In this document: positions 52,501-63,935 of the stretch, piece by piece
How positions within the stretch are numbered: position 1 is the first letter of the stretch
Layout of the letters: every line of letters begins with the position of its first letter
Assembly: GCA_024734555.1 (NCBI GenBank)
Contig: JANPWX010000160.1
Span: 1,153,478 to 1,217,477, forward strand
DNA length: 64,000 nucleotides
Source: Trochalopteron elliotii
Lineage: Eukaryota; Chordata; Aves; Passeriformes; Leiothrichidae
Direction of reading: 5' to 3'
Made by a program: the position numbers and the translations under genes
The notes under the pieces: generated by a model
The model's database searches: none
The model's input: only the letters and a program-made list of their open reading frames with translations
What the model was told of the DNA's origin: nothing

Positions 52501-55500
52501 GGACCAATCAATAACCTTGTATGAATCTACCACAGGCTACAATCAATATTACTGATGGATCAGCCAAGAGGATGTAATACAGAAATCCTTCTTATCAGCT
52601 TCCCAAAGCCTAGGTAGGTCACCCAGCAAGTGAAGAAGATCCATATTAACTGTAAAGCAGCTAGTAGCTCATTTTGCTGTAGCATGTTCCTGGACATGTT
52701 GTTTATACTCTTAACTATGTGAAGAATTTGTAAGGGTTCAAAAAACACCACCACCCACCACACCCCCACCCCTCCCACAAAAAAGTAAACTGCACTCCAA
52801 CGTTAAATGTTTTCACTGGACATTACTAAAGTAGTCTAAATTCCTTCTGAACCCATATAGATAGGAAAAATTTTCAAGACCAGGAAAGGAACAAACAAGG
52901 CCAAATAAAGCTCAGCATTTTCAAAGCACTTTTATTTCTTTCAATGGAAAGCAGCAGGGTACATCAAATACTTATAATTTGGAATTAAGCAATTCAAAAA
53001 TGAAAATTAAATGTTCCAAGGACAAGTTGAAAAGCTGTTCTGATAGGAAAACGTACTCCAAGCAAGAGGGGAAATTCTCTGTAATGCAATAGCTATTCTG
53101 AGCAGTCTCCAAAAATATTATTTAAACTATTTTTAAAACAAATTACTATCTAGAGCATTACTTGTGGACTGCAGCTGAATATTTCAGTTTTTGACAGAAG
53201 CTTACATTCTTGTAGCAGAAAAATGTAGCAAGGGGAAAAAAAAGGTTGCCTAGACCTTGTTACCTCATATACATCCAAATACACTGCATTATAAATGAGA
53301 GATTTATATTATTGCTTGAAATCCAGGCACACAAATACACCATTTTCAATTCCCACTCAGGGTCAGATTTAGCTGCACTGGAGGGATGGCACGAAGGAGT
53401 ATCAGCAAAGCTCAGGTGGCAGGGCTGCCTGTGGAGCTCCTGGTCGGGGCTGGGCTGCAGCAGGTCCCCTTCAGGAAACCCAGGCCTGGCACTATTCTGT
53501 TTGCCCACAGCAAGCACTTTTGAAGTGAGAGCCACAGGAATACAAAAAGCATGAGGTGAGTAACTCACTCGAGGCAAAACATAAAAATGCTAATCTTTTC
53601 AATCTCCAGGTAGAGCATTCCACTGGAATACATGCATTTAATTCCTACCAGTTTCAAAGGCCACAAAAACATACAGAAGACATGAAAACATCCGTTCCCA
53701 AACAAATATTTTGCAGTAATGAGGTTACAAAAACAAGAACATTTTTGTTATCACGTTTCTAAAACCAGAGCAGCTCCATGACAGATGCTGGAAAACACTG
53801 AGATGCAGTTGCAATTACAGAATTATAAAAGCAAATGTAAAATCCATGGGACTTTCCAACTCCAGTTCTCAGTTTCTTTAGGTCTGTAATTGTGCTGCAC
53901 ATACTTTTGTTACTGCATCACCATATCACAGCAGCAGAAGAGGACCAAGAGCTAGCAAACACATAAAGGAGCTGGAAAAGCTGCATTTTCTAACTGTCAG
54001 GTTGATAACGCTTCAAAATGGGAAGGAAACAGAATGCACAAAATGAAAGAACAAATACAGCAGACAGCACTATCCAGAAGCTTCCAGTAACACCTGTGCA
54101 AATATTTCTGCTACCCTTGTACCAAATTATGTTCTGGATTAATATCCCTTACTCATAGTATTTGCAACAGAACAGAATCAAAATTACACAAAACTTATTT
54201 GGTTTCCATTCTCAGGAAGTCCCACTGACAGGCTGATGGCTCTGCATGAGCACTTCCATTCACACATTCATCAGTGTAGTTAGCAGAGCAATTATTCTCC
54301 CAAATACTTATTTCCCAGTTTTAGCAAGTAATTACAAAGACTCTGAGCAATAGTTCCATGCAGGACCAGCTCTTTTGAAGTAACATCCCTACATTTTTTT
54401 CTTTTGGAACAATGTAGTTTCCTAATGTAGAGAATCTGCCATAACATCACAGTTCAGGTCTCCAGTGAGAAATGCTTTTTCTTATTAACACTGCACATCT
54501 GATATAAATGTGAGGCAAGAAAAAAACAAGCAACAAAAGAAATAGATTTTTCCTTTTAACAGAAGAATTGTAACTGTGCAAATCTAAGGGCTGCACTGAC
54601 ACTATATGCCATTTTTGGCAGTTCATCTGACAGTGGTTATTCTTGCCAATACTTTACCATAGCCTTATCCCCCCGACACACATCAAGCATTTCAGACTTG
54701 TCCTACTCAAAATCAAAAGGACAATTGCTTGGCTTTTGCAAAGGGTCCTGATTTGAATGGACCACAAATCTGAATTAATATTTGTCTTGGTTCAAGACAA
54801 TTTAAAGGAGAAGCCTCTGGGTTTAGCTGTCTCCCTCAGGGGTCCAAGTAAGTAATGAACATTAGTAGATTAAGTGAAAAAATAACCCTTCACTAACAAG
54901 CAGAATAGCGAGCGTCAGACACAACAGCAAATAATGACTACACACAAAACTGCTCAATCCCGTGGACTCCCCAAAAGAAAAAGAGACCCCAAACAAAAAC
55001 CGCCAGGCACACCCCCCAAGGTGGTGCCCTGCATTTGGAGCATGCGGGTCAAAGGACAAAGGGGGAAATGGTGTCAGTCTTTTCTCCACCGCCCCCACTC
55101 CCATCTCCTATCTCTCCTATCTCCCTTGGCTTATCTCCTGACGGCTGGAGCCCTGACTGAAGTTCTTTGGATGCAGGGGGCTGGAAACTCAGGGAGGGAA
55201 TTTGTCTTGCTGGAGGCAGGGCAGCCAGGACAGGGCGGCTGGGCTGGGTCCTCTCGGCTGGGCGCGGCTACGCGGCTCGTACCGGAGCGGCCCTCAGCCC
55301 CTTTTCTCCCGAAGCCGCAGGGACGGGGACAGACAGAGACCAGGGCTGCAAACTGCTTTTCGCTGCTGTTTTCTCTCGACCTGCCGAATGGCAGAGGAGA
55401 AGAGCCCGAGCCCGGGGCTGTAAGCGGCGCCGCCGCAGTTTCCCTTCACTGCGAAGGGAACTGTCACCTCCGACCCCGTGAGGGGGACAGAGGCTGCTCG

Positions 55501-58500
55501 GGCAACGCCACAGAAAACTCACACTCAACACACCACAGACACACACACGACTCCCCTGACAGATATAGGAACAACTTTTGGGCACAGATGATTATGGGGC
55601 ACACTCTCATTACAGTCTTGATGTCATTCGTATTGCCAAAACTTAATTACACTGTTTTAATCATATGTCCACGGTCCCCGAAACCTGTCGGTTCAAACTG
55701 GGGACACACCCCTACACATCCCTCCCAAAACTACTATGGTGTTTACCCAAACCCCACTTAATTGCCTCATGTTTTTGATGTCTTTTTTTTTCCCCACCAA
55801 TGCTCATTACTAGAGGATTTTCAAACATCCATCGACCTCCTTCCTAAAGCAGTTGCCTTCCTCTCCACTCCTTGTGCACTGACTGCTGCAAGGCAGAAAA
55901 GGTGAAGTGCCTGAGCACAGCTTTCAGCAGCTCTTTTTTCACACACAAATTTTGAAAGAAAAACACAGCCTTCAGTGCTGAAAACAAAATGGCAAAACCA
56001 CACAAGGGCAGAATTTTATACTGTTGGGGCTTCAACATCAATAAAAGGGTCCCACTTCCCTCCTCAGTTCCTGGCCATGAAGTCTGCAAAATCACACACG
56101 TGCCTAAGTACCGTGTTATTAAGTTGGGCTCCACCATGACACTGTGATTCCTTAAGGAAAATAAACAAAAGCCTGTTCAAAACATCTAAAGGAAAGGGAA
56201 GTTCCTAAATAGAAAGGTACAGTCCTGGATTCTGAAGGCCTTATCATCAGTGACAACACATATGAATAGCAGTGATAACACTTTTTCAACAATTCTGTGT
56301 CTTTCCACAGCGTTTCTGCACAAACCTAGAACAAAAGTGAAATCCCAATTCACTAAAAACTCCAAAATGCTTAAATTTCCCACATTTAGCATTAACCGAA
56401 GAAATATAAAAACACCAATTCCTGGGTTTGCAAACAAACCCACCAAAAATCTTACTGAGATGGTGCTTTTAAAGAAAAGATAAATTATAAAGACAGACAA
56501 TAATAAATCTTGCACAGTCAAAAAACCCCTAAACAACAACAAAAAAAACAAGCAAAGAAAAAGAAAACCCAAAACTTTAAACAAATTCCAAAAGGGATTT
56601 GAGTTCAGAGAGTTTCTGTCAAGAGGACATAAATCTTAATGAAGCTTTCTGTAACAATTAAATGGATTTCTTCTACTGTAAACAGACGTAGATTCCTTCT
56701 GCCCATTGAATGTGCCACAAATACGTGCAATGACATTTCCAAAAACTTTACATGAATAATATTACTCTTACTTTTGCAAGAACAACTGTAATAAACCAGA
56801 CATTGATCTTCACCAAAGGACAGCACCGAGGGTATTATGCTGTGCCAGAATAAATTTTCAGACAATCCCAGACGAAAATAAATCCTGCAGCTTCACATTC
56901 TTCTGCACCAGGGCCTGTCCCAGTCACAAGGAACACATCCCAAACATCTGCTCCAGGATAAAAGATGTTTTGCACTTGCCACAAGGAACCTCCTCTCAAA
57001 ACCAAATGCTTGGCAATATACATTTCCTCAAGTAGCTGTCTAAGAGTCAGCAGGAAACTCTCCCCAAGTTCTCACAATGCTCCCTCAAGGAGGGCTTGCA
57101 TAGATGGTTTAATGCATCCCTTATGCATGTGGAAAAAGAAGACTTAAGGCTCCCCCCTTCTCCTTGCCCAGGCTCCAGTTTGCTTCTTCTACCCCTGATC
57201 AGAACGAGCCAAGGCACAGTCCAAGGGCTCCACTTACAGATGTGACAAAATCTGAGCTCACACTGCTCAATCAACAGGCCAACCCAGCTTTCTGCTCTGT
57301 AAGAGAAGCTACACACGGATCCCTCTGCTGCAATGACCTTTGATGATAATTTTCATCCCAAGCTCCAGTTACACCATCAGGAGACAAGGTAACTCAAAAC
57401 TGTATGAAGACAAGAAAACATGAAGGCTACAATACTCTGAGGTTTTCAGCATACTTGCAGAAAAAAAGCCAGACGTTACAACTCTATTTCTAGTGAAAAA
57501 AAGTGTTAGAAAGCAGCAGAGCCAACTGGAAGAAGCTCTACATATTTTAGACTGAAACAGTATCACCAGTCTGAGTAAGCAACTGTGTAGTTACTTCATT
57601 TACAGATTTTTTTAACTCATGTATCCTAAACAGATGCCAAACTCCATCAAAAGCTAAAGAACCATCCAGGCAGAACATACCAGGACATAAATGACACTCT
57701 GTACTTTTTCCAATGAAAGAATGGAAAATACTGTGTTGGAAACAACACATGCTCTGCACAGTTTATCCACACTTCCTCTAAGCTTAATTTAAGCAGGTTA
57801 CCTAATCATAAGAGTACTACCTTCTCCTGATTTAAACCTTTGCTCAACCCCCAATTTTGACTTGAACACTCAAGCTCCCACATTATTCAACCTACTGTCC
57901 TGGAATTATTTTTCTATTTTCCAATATCCTTTCCTTCCATCTCCCTTGTTTGCCATTTTCGGTTTTAATATAAATTGCAGCCTCTTTGGGAATAAAGTAC
58001 ATCTACACATATGACAGTGGATTGACAGTCACAAGAGGGTCCTTATCACTAAGAGGACCCTGACTGCAATATTCCCATATTGTCACAGCACTGCTGAGGG
58101 AAGGAAATTACCCTAAGTGCTACGATTCTGGTTGAATTTCCACGCTGACACTCATGAGACATTTTTAATATTATTGTTTTAGCTTCTTCAGCAATGAGCC
58201 ACTCTCCCTAACTTGATGCTCCCAGGCATGCTCCCTAACCAGAGTTTTCCCCTAAACACATCAGCATGCACTACCGACCTTAGCCTCAAGCTTACAATTT
58301 TTATCTATCACAATGACAATGATGCAGTCTCTAATCCCGTTGTGGTTTAAACCCAACTGGAAAATAAACCCCGCGCAGCCACTCCTGTCCCCAACCCCCT
58401 CAGGTGAGAGAGACAAAACGCAGATCAGGGCTGAGATAACAATTTACTGTTCCTGTAACAATTTACAATTTAACAACAGCCAGATAAGGAAACGAGCAGT

Positions 58501-59285
58501 GACAGCAGCAACACTAATGCCAACAGCGTGTAACAGAGGGGATGGAAGCGCTCCGAGCCCAACACGGCCTCGCCCGGTGGCCGCTCCTGCCCCGGGACAG
58601 GAGCACCAGGGACAGAAACGGCAGCGCGGCCCCCGCACCGCCCTGGGGCTTGTCCCTGCCGCCACCAACACACGGCTCAGCCCCGGGGACGGGACACGCT
58701 CCGGGCACGGGGACAGCGGGCCCCGGCCTTGGGGACAGCGAGCCCTGCCCTTGGGGACAGCGAGCCCTGCCCTTGGGGACAGCGAGCCCTGCCCTTGGGG
58801 ACAGCGGGACAGCGAGCCCCGGCCTTGGGGACAGCGAGCCCCGGCCTTGGGGACAGCGGGACAGCGAGCCCCGGCCTTGGGGACAGCAAGCCCTGCCCTT
58901 GGGGACAGCGAGCCCTGCCCTTGGGGACAGCGGGACAGCGAGCCCTGCCTTGGGGACAGCGAGCCTTGCCCTTGGGGACAGCGGGACGGGGATCCTTGGC
59001 CTTGGGGACAAGGAGCCCTGCCCTTGGGGACAGCGAGCCCTGGCCCTTGGCTGGCACCGGGACAAAGCCCAGGAAGACTTGAAAGTCTTAAACTTTCTAA
59101 GATGTCATTGTTAGTCTGTCTTAAACAAACGTCATTACAAAAGTCACTCTTTCATTAGAACATCTCTTTGTATGGGGAAGAAACAGCTTCAACAGCTCAG
59201 ATGAACAGTAAATACAGGTAAGAAAAGTATGTCTTACCTAATGAGGTAACAGCACTTTCTATTTTCCCAGTCAGGAGGAGATTCA
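39754..59285 (-). CDS. LRP3: LRP3 (LDL receptor-related protein 3), coding exons 2-7, 5' partial
   Basis: Six - strand exons join in frame to about 807 residues plus stop. Numbering from the first residue in the window: hydrophobic end of the signal peptide (VNLLLTGKIESAVTSLA); CUB 1 (about 19-131); LDLa 1 (140-174) and LDLa 2 (186-223), each ending in a DxSDE calcium motif; CUB 2 (about 228-341); LDLa 3-5 (about 345-453); transmembrane helix (461-483); cytoplasmic tail of about 320 residues with PPSYGQLIAQGLIPPVEDFP and the terminus SDDESLLVC. The stretch ARDHVWIFFHSDASSSGQAQ and the helix and tail match LRP3 rather than its paralogue LRP12. It is a type I membrane protein of the CUB/LDLa receptor group; its ligand is not evident here. 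Exons: 59285-59238, 52296-52158, 44391-44183, 43899-42813, 41637-41505, 40560-39754. The start codon is not identified. Confidence 0.95.
40773..40930 (-). mobile_element. CR1 LINE 3' tail in LRP3 intron 6
   Basis: On + it reads TTCATAGAATGGTTTGGCTT, then AAAGATCATCTAATTCC, CACTAGACCAAG and CTTGAACACTGCCAGGGA: the reverse complement of the CR1 end. It is inserted about 210 bp 5' of exon 7 in the sense direction of LRP3. Confidence 0.9.
41505..41637 (-). CDS. LRP3: LRP3 exon 6 (juxtamembrane cytoplasmic segment)
   Basis: The acceptor is gtttgcAG and the donor GTATGC. It encodes AFETQMTRLEAEFVRREAPP and SYGQLIAQGLIPPVEDFPVY NASQ, which contains the PPSY motif shared by LRP3 and LRP12. Confidence 0.95.
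42813..43899 (-). CDS. LRP3: LRP3 exon 5 (LDLa 1-2, CUB 2, LDLa 3-5, transmembrane helix)
   Basis: A single 1087-nt exon with acceptor tttgacAG and donor GTAAGT. It holds two LDLa modules, a CUB domain (CGKRLGNFYGSFASPDLF through GFNATYQVKGYC), three more LDLa modules and the helix VITAALIGSLVCGLLLVIAL. LDLa 3 is a shortened module (CGSDEECFTDKQHCDGWWHC) lacking a Ser/Gly-rich insertion that I recall in human LRP3. Confidence 0.95.
44183..44391 (-). CDS. LRP3: LRP3 exon 4 (second half of CUB 1)
   Basis: The acceptor is attcttaacAG and the donor GTAAAA. It encodes FKNFDLEDSQKCAVDWLMIG, then CGSSIPPSFISARDHVWIFF, HSDASSSGQAQGFRLSYIR. It is near-identical by memory to mammalian LRP3 in its second half. 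Confidence 0.95.
44392..52157 (-). other. LRP3: LRP3 intron 3 (7.8 kb)
   Basis: AT-rich unique-looking sequence. No exon, mobile element or repeat array recognised. Confidence 0.7.
52158..52296 (-). CDS. LRP3: LRP3 exon 3 (first half of CUB 1)
   Basis: The acceptor is ttattaacAG and the donor GTATGG. It encodes ACSGELEQHTERRGVIYSPS, WPSNYPPAINCSWYIQGDHG and DMITI, the start of the first CUB domain. NCS is a potential N-glycosylation site. Confidence 0.95.
54783..55763 (-). mobile_element. CpG-rich LTR-like insertion in LRP3 intron 2
   Basis: Begins TGTCTTGGTT, the start I associate with songbird ERV LTRs displayed antisense; orientation and right end are inferred. The middle (about 55200-55540) is strongly CpG-rich, unlike the surrounding intron, with hairpins CTGCC-gaat-GGCAG (55381-55394) and TTCCCTTC-actgc-GAAGGGAA (55440-55460). 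Long open frames here follow from GC content and show no known protein. Confidence 0.45.
58341..58706 (-). mobile_element. ERVL-type LTR fragment (antisense display)
   Basis: On + it starts TGTGGTTTAAACCCAACTGG, continues with CCCCGCGCAGCCACTC and GGGCTGAGATAACAATTTAC. This matches in order the widespread avian LTR beginning TGTCATGGTTTAAGCCCAGC and containing GTTGAGATAAAGACAGTTTA, from memory. It runs into the minisatellite at 58707. Confidence 0.65.
58707..59050 (+). repeat. GC-rich 22-bp minisatellite
   Basis: GGGGACA recurs about 14 times. The core unit CTTGGGGACAGCGAGCCCTG plus CC has a 22-bp period; some units carry a 9-bp extra (GGACAGCGG). Because 22 is not a multiple of three and the unit has no stop in any phase, long open frames appear on both strands; these are not genes. 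Confidence 0.93.
59238..59285 (-). CDS. LRP3: LRP3 exon 2 (signal-peptide end), 48 nt
   Basis: A very short exon with acceptor tttacacAG and donor GTAAGA. It completes a split Val and encodes NLLLTGKIESAVTSL plus the first base of Ala, paralleling human VNIFLTGRLSSAVPALA. Its phase fits exon 3 (GCT split G|CT). Confidence 0.88.
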
Positions 59286-62200
59286 CTGTGTAAAGACAGA
59301 AAAATAACGTTCAGACAAGTTCTAGCAGTACAGGGTGGCAGTCAATAGTTAACCATTCCTGAGTGTTTGCTGGGGTGTTAGCATAAATGCATTGCAGTTT
59401 TCCAACAAGAATTTTGCTTATCTGCACAGGCAAGTCATGTAATCAACTATTATCCTCCACTGTAGCTAAAACAAGTCAATACACAGTGTAAGTTTAGTAT
59501 CTCTGAAACACACTACCAAAAGAAACAACTGCCAATCTATTCTAAATTATCTTCCACAGGATTAATTTTAATTGAGGAATACAGAAGAACAATCACACTA
59601 AAACATTTATCATCATGGCTAGTGACTTTACCTGCTTAAATGCTGGATAACTAATGCAATTATTATCCTTAAATACTTCTCTGAATAAAGCAAAGTTTGT
59701 TCCCCTCAGGTAAATGTCACCTTGAAAATCAGCTGCTAATGCTAACGTGATTGCCTTGACTAAGCAAAAGCAACGAAGTTTTCAACAAGGTCCACTAATA
59801 CAATCAAAACAGGATGAGGCAGTACTTGCAGTATATATCTGACTTGCAAATTAAGTTCCAAAGACTCTTCACTTTCTCAAACGTCTCCTCTCACAGTGTA
59901 CACTATTAAAGTGATCTGGAAAGAGTAGTTATTGCCAAAGAAAATTTGTCCTGTGTCATTGTTGCTCCAGAAGTCAGTATTCATATGTAGTTCCCTATTA
60001 GTTTCCCCACCCATTCTTTCAGGCACTTCCATAAAAATTACAGCGTGTTCCACTGACTGCTCTCATTTCAACAGCAATCTGTGATCTACAAAGATAATCT
60101 ATTAGTAAAATGACAAATGCTTGAAAGAATTAGAAAAGTTTAAAATGTTACCAAAAACTTTACTTACAACATCCCGGCCCAAGCACTCACTTTGGCTTTA
60201 TTTTGTGTAAGTTAAGCCCTAAATCTTTTAATAGGTAATCTCCTGCAAGAATTCAGTTAAAAACATCATCTAAAAATCAACAATAGGAGAAGAGAGGAAG
60301 AGAAACCGTCCCTGTTCCCGACAGTCGCTTAGGAAGCAGCTGACAATTAACACTATTTATGGCTCAGAGTGTGGGCCCCCATTGTCTTCTACACTGTCTA
60401 AACACATCACAAAACAATGACTCTTGCCCTGACTACCTTCTGTTATAACTTAAACCAGCACAAGAGGTACAAGAAGTACCAGACACTACAGGGGAGGGAT
60501 AAAAACCAATCCCTTAGCTTTCCAGTTCAGGCCCAGTCACGTTTTTCAGTCACTACACTGCAGCAGCCCAGGTGCCTACAACTGTCCCTCCCTCACTTAT
60601 ATCTGGGTATCCACAGTTTGGACTTTCTCCTTTTGGGAGGACTGCTACAGACCTCAGGAGGAAACTCAGGAGGAGGCCAGGCCCTGCAAGACAGAGAGAA
60701 AGACTCTTCCTGGTGTCACAGACTTCAGGGCTCTACCACAGGGACAAGGGCAGTGACTTCTCTCTCTTTCTAAGCAGTCTTGGGATGGAGCTTTTAGGAA
60801 TACACAAAACCAGGAGGGCAACTAAATGGCACTGTATGTAATGCTACAGCTTGAGGAAAAGCACACCTAAGCCATAGACTTGGGTTAATAAACATTATTA
60901 TGATGTTCAAAGGACCCTAACAGCACTAATTTTATTACACAATTAGCTAACATTAGTAACATTTGTTATATGATAATAACAATGTGACATGTAATTATTT
61001 CTCCTTTCACAGTGCTAGCTTGTTAGGTGAGTAAGCCTGCCCAGGAGCAACATCCTGTACCAGGAAACAACGTGGCTCTGCTAACTCTGGCAAAGCAGCA
61101 CATCCGTTTGTGACAAACTCTGCATCAGGGCACTGACAGCAACACAGCAGTTCCTCACACAATATTCAAGTGCCACTATTTCTGTAACCATAGTAATACA
61201 GGCCTAAAGACTGAGATGAAATTAATCCATGATTATGTCACAAATTTATATTCATGAGAATTAAAATACTTGGTTTTGCTCCAAAGAAAGTACGTGGACA
61301 CACTCTGCCTAACTAGTATCAGCACAACTGAAAGCAGTGTTTGAAGATACATGGCATGGAAGAGTCTGGGTCTGTACTACCATTGTAATCTTTATGCTTC
61401 CTACCTGAATACTCCCAACAGCCATAAGAGAAGCTCTGAAGCAGAGGCTTCCTCACATGGCTTGTAAGAGGCCCCCATGCCCTTTAAAAAGGAAGTAAGC
61501 AGGATAAAGACAAGGGGCGTAATAAAGTGGAATTAGCCAACTCAGAGCTACATCACTGAGGACTGTGAAACAGAGAGCCCTGGTTTACTACCACAAATGC
61601 AGTTACAGGCAGCCTTGCACACCACAGCTGGCATATACCTGAGAACCCCCCAAAATACTCATTTATCTCTGCAAAAAACTTTTGTTGGCTGCAGTCGCAA
61701 GTTCTTCGCTCTCATTTCCAAACCCTTTTATAGCCAGTCAGCAAAAATAGTTCTTTAAAATAAAATCTGAGTCTCACATCAGATACTTTCCCAAGCAACT
61801 GAAAAAGCTCACAGTTTCCAATATCCATTTTGCTCACTCAAGACCATCAAATCAAACCACAAGAGCACTGTTAAACCAGCACACAGCTCTCAAAACTGTC
61901 AGAGGCCGGTAAGAAAGAACAGCCACTCCCTGCTGATTTTCTTGTCTGTTGTCAAAACAAAACCTTGTCAAAATAAAAACAGGTGAGAGACTAGAGTATT
62001 AGAAATTTCCTAGAGGCCCTTCTTCTTAACTGTTGAGCAGTTATGGGAAAGCCAGAAAAAAATCCCAGAAGTGGTTCAGTTGGCTTTAACTCCGTGTAGG
62101 AAATTTACTGTGCCATTCATTTGGATTGCTAAATAATCCTCAGGGTGAGGTTTTCAGCCTGGAAAGCGGCTGTTGGGATCAAAAGGGAAATTTACATCTT

Positions 62201-63439
62201 GGCACCTCCAAACCAAATGACAGCTACCAGGCCTTCCCCACAGCCAGAAGGAGAGACATCAGCTTCACTGATTCCTTCTTATTTGATAACTTTCTATGTC
62301 CTCCAGAATTTCTCAAGAGTGATGAACAAAATGGCTTCACAAAAGAACAGTTGAAACAAACCCAATTCCAGTCTTTGGAGCAGCAGTTTACAGATGAGGT
62401 CACACAGCAATGGTCAGCAGCAGTGCATTGATACAGACACCAAACACCCACACACAGGCCATGGGAAAACAAGAAAAGAATGGCAAGAAGCAAGAACCAA
62501 GGACGAAATCAAAAACAAGGACAAAAGGAAAGGACAGACAAGCAGGAAGTAAAACACAAAAATAGAAAGTAGCAGCATTATTCTTAGGGGTTCACTAAAG
62601 CAAAATACCTTACAAGCTTCCCACCTCTCATGTTTCTCAACTTCCACTACAGTCAAGTAGTTGTGTAAGGAATAGGAATAAAACATTCCAGCTGAAAAGA
62701 AGAGCCAGACAGTGAAATTCTAGAAGTCATAGAAAGCAGAAATCTACTAAACTTTCAACCTGACATCACCCACAGCTAAACACAAGAAGAGCTCTCACTT
62801 CAGCTCTGGAGTTTACATAATCTTTTATTATCTCATTAGTCATTTTAACAATAACCATGCTATTTATGTCAACTAATAAAAGGTTTAACGAAGGTCTGAC
62901 TGGGCCACAAAAAAACCCCAACCAACCAACCAAACAAAACCCCACACTAAACAAAATGAAAGAAAAACCCCAAAACACCTCCTCCCAAAAAACCCAATAA
63001 GAAATTCAGAGATACAGAGAAAATACATAGCTTTCTCTAACTTTAAATAAACATTGTAGCAGACATTATCTTCATGCTGTGCACTTCTCTGAAATCCCAT
63101 TAAGACTCTGCAAAAAACAAGAGCTGCACGACCTGGATGTTCAAACTGTTTTGTAGTTTAGCTAGCTTTTTATATTGTACTTACGTTAATTAAAATAGAT
63201 ACATTTGAAATAACCACAGCAGCCTTTAAACTTCAACTTTCTAATTTTCCTAGGTAATCACTGATATTGAGGAAGCACTTTTACAGAAACAGAAGAAGCA
63301 CTCTGGCCACAGAAACCCCCTTCTGATCATTTACATAACGAATAGTAACTGTCACTTGGGATCATTAAAAATTAACTCTAACCCACTTCATTAGCAAAGA
63401 TATGTGGGTTGAAACATCCTGGATCAAGGAGCTGTGAGG
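59286..63439 (-). other. LRP3: Presumed LRP3 intron 1
   Basis: AT-rich unique-looking sequence with an A/C-rich tract at 62909-62990. An open frame of 101 codons at 62126-62431 (+) has no recognised homology or splice context. No exon supported. Confidence 0.55.
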
Positions 63440-63935
63440 GTTTACCAGGTAAGTGTCTGGAGGGCTCAGCGCAGCCCCAGCACTGCTCAGCTGCATGCGG
63501 TGCTCCCGACTCCGCTGCCCCACCAGAACCCTGTGGCAGGGCTCAGGAAAGGAGCAGGCAGCTCTAGTAACTCCTAACTTCGCGTGCCCCTGTGAAATAC
63601 GCGGGGCCTGTCGTTCTCTCCTTCTAGTCACAGCCAGGCGCCAACGCTTCAGCCTAACAAAAAACATCTCCCCTGACTGACTGGAAACCAGTAATACGCT
63701 TCATCACGTTGCCAGAACTTAACACCCGCAGAAGCAGAGCGGAGAGCAACGGCTTCAAGCGGAAGGGGGGGAAGAGAACAGATTATGGCAGAGCCACGGA
63801 GGAAGAGAAAATGTTTCTTCCCGCTGCCACTCAAGAGAAGGGCCGGGCAGTCACTCACCGAGCCCCGGCGCCGCTGCCCGCACCGCGCCCTGCCCCAGCT
63901 CACAGCTCAGGGAAGAAACGCTGATGCCTCCTGAA
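63440..63935. promoter_or_regulatory. CpG-rich block, likely promoter region of LRP3
   Basis: CpG dinucleotides are frequent here compared with the AT-rich intron to the left, and the block lies at the expected 5' end of LRP3. No TATA box is recognised on the - strand. Call based on composition and position only. Confidence 0.45.

Larger units (their letters stand above)
52297..59237 (-). other. LRP3: LRP3 intron 2 (6.9 kb)
   Basis: Contains the two CpG-rich LTR-like blocks (54783-55763 and 58341-59060); the remaining sequence is AT-rich without recognised features. Confidence 0.7.

Noticed and set aside
54934..55761. Open frame of 275 codons on +
   Set aside because: It coincides with the CpG-rich LTR-like block, has no recognisable domain and no conserved start; long frames are expected in GC-rich sequence.
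58313..59158. Open frame of 281 codons with ALGDSEPCPWGQ-like repeats
   Set aside because: It is translation of the 22-bp minisatellite; equivalent frames are open in other phases and on the other strand.
62126..62431. 101-codon frame (MLNNPQGEVFSLESG...)
   Set aside because: No recognised homology, no splice context and opposite in strand to LRP3; could be chance.
63453..63680. Minus-strand ATG near 63495 followed by CTG|GTAAAC as LRP3 exon 1
   Set aside because: The donor phase does not fit exon 2 and the encoded peptide is not a signal sequence.
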